Origin: Phylloscopus collybita
Lineage: Eukaryota > Chordata > Aves > Passeriformes > Phylloscopidae
Assembly (NCBI GenBank): GCA_027886175.1
Contig: JAJNNQ010000006.1
Span: 15,219,001 to 15,283,000 of the forward strand
Reading direction: 5' to 3'
DNA: 64,000 bases
The notes under the pieces: model-generated
Seen by the model: only the letters and a program-made list of their open reading frames with translations
What the model was told of the DNA's origin: nothing
Database searches by the model: none
Shown: one piece after another, positions 58,920 through 64,000 of the stretch
Layout: each line of letters begins with the position of its first letter
How positions within the stretch are numbered: position 1 is the stretch's first letter
Made by a program: the position numbers and the translations under genes

Positions 58920-61900
58920 TGGTATGAGGCAATCTGCTATCATATAAGAAAGTGGGGGAACACCTGGGAAAGCAAAGCAGTCTTAGCTCTTTTATATTCT
59001 TCTATGTTCCCATTCTTGTCCCATTGAGATTATGCCTTTTCACCATTTTGCAACTTATTCTGTATCTCAGTTGGAAATGGGCAAGATGATAAACCTTACG
59101 AGCTAGAAAATTAAGTATGGTCAATCCTAAGTAAATCTACTACTGTGTTGAGTAACAAGAAGTGTGCATGTGTCTGGCTTCCTGCAGTGTTCTTAGTCAC
59201 TGACTGTTTTGTCAATAGTTCACTATGTTTATATATTTCTAAGTCAATCATCTCTCTTTCCCAATTTATATAATAATTTGGCTATAAAACAAAAGCAGAA
59301 CATCAACATTTTCTTTTCTCTTTTTCCTGACACTTTTCTGATTCAAAGACCTAATACTTTGCTGTTGTTGTTTGTTTGTTTGTTTTCCCATATTCTCTAT
59401 TGGAGACAGTTAACATCCATAACAAAGAAGTTTGAGTCCAGAGGTTTGGCTAACCAAATTTGGAATTGCAATATGGCAAAGAGAATTTTTCATAGAACCC
59501 AGAAATATGGCTCCCAAAGATGATGGCATGGTCAGAGAAAAGGTTTAATTTCTTTTTCTTTTTTCCTGGAATTGGATACTGGAAATTTCTGGTAAAGCCT
59601 CCTTTGTTCTGTGATAAACATAAATAACACAGAAATGTAACAACTATAAACAAGTAACGCAAGTAACTCCCCCACCAAAAAAAAAATCAAAAAAAAAAAC
59701 CTAACATCAAAAACAAGGAAAAATTTCACCTATTAAACTTCTGTCCTATGACATTTCTCATTTCCTCTTGTAATCATGCTGAAGTGCACTTGTAGTTATT
59801 ATCATGGCTTAATTACAGTATAGGTGTTAATTTTCCAGTTAGAAGCAAATATTTAATTGCATCAGTCACTTATTTTTGCTAAAGAACTTTCTCAAGTTTT
59901 TGCACTATAAAACTTATGGCTACAATACAGTCTAGGGATAAAAGTTCACTCTATTTTTGTGGCTTTTTTTCTTAACTATTGCTTTTATGAGAAATCAGAA
60001 ACATTGGCACATAAATCTCCACATGCTCTCCATTCACATGGCATCTACAGAGAGTTTGGTAAAAATCTCATATATATTGTTACTAAGATTCTGAACCTAA
60101 TGTGAGTGTGCACATTAATGAACACTAGAAATCTCCTTAAGAATAAAAATGCCTTGTTTTTTCAACAAGAGCCTGCAAACTCTCACCATCACCTGCAGCT
60201 CCCAGTCATTCAGAAGCACAGCTTTGGGAAACGAGGCTTCACTGGGTTCCTGTGTAGATTCCATGTGCTGTTAACTGTAGACATAGTTATGGTAGCTTCC
60301 TTGAAATGAAACTGATTTATTTTTACCTTCCTGCAAAGCTGATTTTGATTCCTAGATGCTTGCCTTCATATCCGAATATACTTTTCGTTTACTGGTAACC
60401 TTCTAATGTACCCTGTAACACCATATCTAAATTATTCTTTTGTCTTTTTGCTGACCAAATAACACCCCTTCTCCGGTAAAGCACTCTATTGTCACTGCTG
60501 CATTTCTAACTAAGTATTTATCTCCCTTTCTGCATTTGTATATTTTCACTTTCACAACCTCTCAAAACCTACCCTTCAGAAAAATAAACACCATAATTAT
60601 TAGCATTTAACATTGTGTACCCAGAAGCACTTTGATTACTAAAGTAGCAATAACATCTCAAATAAAAATATTCCTGCTGGTAAAAGCTTTAGATAGCAAT
60701 GGTTTGTGCAATTCTGTTACCAAACTTGTCATCCTAATGTCCACCCTAAAATTTGAAACTGTCTCATTTTATTTTCATAGCCTTAAGTCTTACAGATATG
60801 GAGTGGGTGGCAGGCACCTGCTATATATAATACATTTTATTTACTTTTAATAAGATTTTGGCAAGGACTGGGAGGCAGATCTCATTCCAGTTTACTCTTC
60901 TGTCAGATATTTGAAACAAAAAAAGCATAATCTAATTTGTCATGTTTTTCATATTAGGTTTATTTATGTGTATTAAACTCTCACCTCCATGAAACTTTTA
61001 TCACCCCTGTGATGTTGTAGATAATAGCTCTGTGTGGAATGATTTCAACATTTGGCCAATATATTTTTAGCAATAAAAAAGACCTATAGTTCATCATTAT
61101 GAGTACTACTTTAATTGCACAATGTAAGATATTCATCCTCAGTGCTGTATCCTGTTTAGTCATATAGCAACTATTGCTTTACATTTTTATGTCTTAGACA
61201 CTTTGAAGAGATTGTGTCAGCAGTTTGAAGACTGAATAAAATAAAGTAAATAGTGAGTTTAATTGCTGAAGGAAACTCAGCTTCCTCCATACTAAGGGTG
61301 GAACTCTTAGAACTCTGTCTAAGAATAGTTAGGAATTCTGCCTAACAATAACCATCTGGTGTGCTTTAATATTCCCTAAGTTGTGCTATTTAACTATGTA
61401 TTGCACTTCTAGATGAGCACATGTCTCTGTAGGTCCTTCATCATATTTGACATCCTTTGTAGCTGTCTCTCATACCTTAAAGCAGCTTGATGAAGCAGTG
61501 ACAGAGTTTGGAGAATTTGATTGTAGCTCAAGGTATACACTATTTAATGGCTGTGCTGGATATTTTATTTTGCATGCACCACTCAGATTTACAATCTGTG
61601 GTAGTAGGAAATCAGAATTATAATTAGATAAAATGCCATTTGTTATTGTCCAACACTGGAAGAATTAAAATAATAAGAATGAACAGCAAGAAAAAAATGG
61701 CTAATATCCTGAAGCAGGTTTGTGGTATGTGCTGGTTTAACTCTCTAAAGGAAATATTTCCAGATTAATTTGCCCTTATTAGCCATTGTAGCTTCTTTCT
61801 CTATGAACAGAGTCAAAACAAACTCAGAAGTTCTTACGGAAAATTTCTATTAAAAAACTGAATTGAAGAATTTGGTTTTTGAGAAAAATTTGGTAGATCA

Positions 61901-64000
61901 TTCCCTCCCAAAAAGTCTGTTAATCTCCCAAAACCAGTTAATCCTCTCCTACACAGAAAATATCTGGAACTTCAAGAAGAAAAGGAACCTGTACTCCCTG
62001 CCGAAGGATGAAATCAAGACTCTAAGGACCAGAGGAACTCCGTGCTAATTTTCAAGTTTTTAAGGTTATTTAACAGTCTGTGAGCACGTGTGAAATGAAT
62101 GATGAAAGCATTGCTGTGGCACACCAAAACACAATCCTCTTAAATCCTATTTGTAAGTAATTTAAACATATGATTGTATTATAAGAACATTATTTGATCC
62201 TCAAATTTTTTTTTTAAATTGGCATGCAGGTATCAGAAACATAGACCAGATGTTCTAAACAGATGAGAGCAACGGTAGACTCAGAACCCATTACACTAAT
62301 GACTTTACAACTACTGTTTTAGATCGAGGTTTAACTCTTATTTGGATTTTTTATTTACCCACCAAACACAATTGTCACAGTTCAAAATGAAGAGTTATAC
62401 TTAAAACAAAGTTCCTAATGAGATCACCTTGGAAATCTTTTCTATGTGACTTCAATAGGATGAGTTATATAAACTCTAAACCAATTTTATATGTGCAACA
62501 AAGTGAAGCTTCAAATACTTTTTAATTGCTTTTGCTTTTAGGACCTCAAGCTCAGAGTTCCATCATTATCACTGTAAATTTTTTAAATTGCAGTGTTAGG
62601 AATTAATGAAAGACATACTTTATCAACATACAGCTTACTCTTTTGGGTTTCAGTTTCTTCATTTATTTTAATGCAGTAATTTTATTGTTACCAGTAATCT
62701 CATAAACTTTGTCCTAAATTTGTTGCTGCTTTCTGTGTCAGTGACAACATTATTTGTTAGTTTAGTTGAAAGAGGTCAGGATTTCATTTAAGCAGCACTA
62801 GATGATGGACCATCATGTTGAATCTGACTTAGGTATAAAAAAGTCACATTGTAGTGAAATACAGAAATAGCCTATCAAGTGTTAAGTATCTGTACCTAAC
62901 CTCTCTTTATATTTCCTGGTAAATTATGCTGTACTATCTTGTAGTTTATTTGTTCTACAGGAAAGTCAGGTAAATCAATGGAAGAGATCACAAAACATTC
63001 AATGATTATATGTTTACATGCATACAAGGAATGGAATTTACTGACACAGAATGCTTGTGAGGAATGTTTTTTTTCTCATATCGCTTCATTTTTTGAGAAC
63101 CTCATGCATTTTGCTGGTTATTCTTCTAGATGCAGAAGTTTGTTCTTCTGAGTTTGTTAATTCCTCTATGAGTCATGAGATTTTTCAACTGGGAACTTAA
63201 AGGCACAATAAGTGGCTTTTGTGATGGGTTTCCTAGTACAGCTGTGTCTATGATGAAACAGTGCAGGTTTCCTATGGTTGAAATACTACAGTGATTCTTA
63301 AAAGTTTAAAATACTACATAATTTATGGAGGCTTCATAATTGATTGTTTGGCAGATGTGAAAGATAGGTTATATAATCACCTCATTCTAAACAGAAAATA
63401 AAGACATAAATTTAGAAGGAGGAAAAAAAGAAAGAAGAACAGACATTGCTGAAATCCTTTGCAAACTTCTGAAGTATATTTCATGCTGCTATGTGCCAGC
63501 ATAATTTGTTGTCTTCTGGGACAGATTTTTGTTTTTACTCTTGTGTTAAATTGGAACAATAATGACAGGATAGACATTTACTTTTTTTTGGTCTTAGAGA
63601 ATAGGGAAGTTATAGGCACAGGAAAATGACAGAGCTAATATTGTACTTTGCACATCACTATCAGCATGATGAGTGAACTGAGATTACAGGGTAATATCCT
63701 GCTTTGAAACACTCTATCATTATTGTTACCTTCTTTGACGTTGTTCAGCCTCAGTGAAAACAACTGCAAAAATAGTTCAAATAATGTATTAATCAAATGT
63801 GTTGCAAAAATGCATGAAATGCAATGAATGTAAAGACAAAATAGTATGTTAAAGGTTCTTTTAAGTTTGTAGCTAGAACTTGTTTGTCTTCTCCTTTTTT
63901 CTGACTGTAAAAATGCCTGATTTTACACTTGTTTATTTCACAGAAATGTTTATATTTCACAGTGCAACAAGATACCCAACTAAAAATCATTAACAATTAT
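58920..64000. other. Unassigned AT-rich DNA to window end
   Basis: About 5 kb with no gene and no named transposon. Small simple repeats include a GTTT run at about 59367-59383 and A runs at 59680-59698. Open frames of 60-104 codons (longest 59209-59523) have no recognisable domain, signal peptide or splice context. Confidence 0.55.

Noticed and set aside
1..64000. tRNA, rRNA or other structured RNA genes
   Set aside because: No tRNA box A/B pair, rRNA block or recognised snRNA was noticed on reading. A covariance-model scan was not possible here and would settle it.
1..64000. Surviving retroviral coding regions next to the LTRs
   Set aside because: Sequence next to each LTR was read for gag-, pol- or env-like frames and none was seen; all are best explained as solo LTRs.

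Overview
The window looks like non-coding DNA from a bird genome, either intergenic or from a long intron. It is AT-rich, has no convincing protein-coding gene and no recognised RNA gene, and its identifiable repeats are typical of birds. These are many 5'-truncated CR1 LINE fragments and solo LTRs of endogenous retroviruses, mostly one avian ERVL-like family. No L1 or Alu-like sequence was seen. The mix of CR1 with several ERVL, ERVK-like and ERV1-like LTRs suggests a neoavian bird, possibly a songbird, but the species cannot be fixed from the sequence alone. Repeat names come from recall of family sequence, not from a database search.

Layout. 0-8 kb: CR1 pieces at 1.5-3.5 kb, including two RT fragments facing away from each other, then unique AT-rich DNA. 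7.8-16.5 kb: four ERVL-like LTRs (7836, 9438, 11619, 15958), one with a second LTR apparently inside it, and a minus-strand CR1 at 13.3 kb. 18.8-20.8 kb: the longest CR1 copy (endonuclease and RT relics) with a 547-bp solo LTR inserted in it. 21.8-32.7 kb: three more ERVL-like LTRs (21835, 28488, 32100), two less certain LTR-like stretches (23.7 and 25.8 kb), CR1 tails (27.1, 28.3 kb) and a well-kept ERVK-like solo LTR with a perfect 6-bp target duplication (31.3 kb). 36-46 kb: CR1 fragments and an avian repeat with internal subrepeats (36.9-37.5 kb). 46-64 kb: mostly unique AT-rich DNA with simple repeats, an old CR1/L3-like tail (54.9 kb) and a CR1 5' part with a dead esterase domain (57.7-58.9 kb).

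Nothing here works together as a pathway. All CR1 copies examined have lost catalytic residues or are truncated, and no retroviral coding region survives. The longest open frames, up to about 160 codons, lie in low-complexity G/T-rich or pyrimidine repeat tracts or inside repeat relics. I did not find a new biological system. The points most worth checking are the two solo LTRs with clean target duplications, the repeated growth of simple sequence at the same site inside ERVL-like LTRs, the compound pentanucleotide array at 28.9-29.1 kb, and a few unique segments that might be conserved or exonic.
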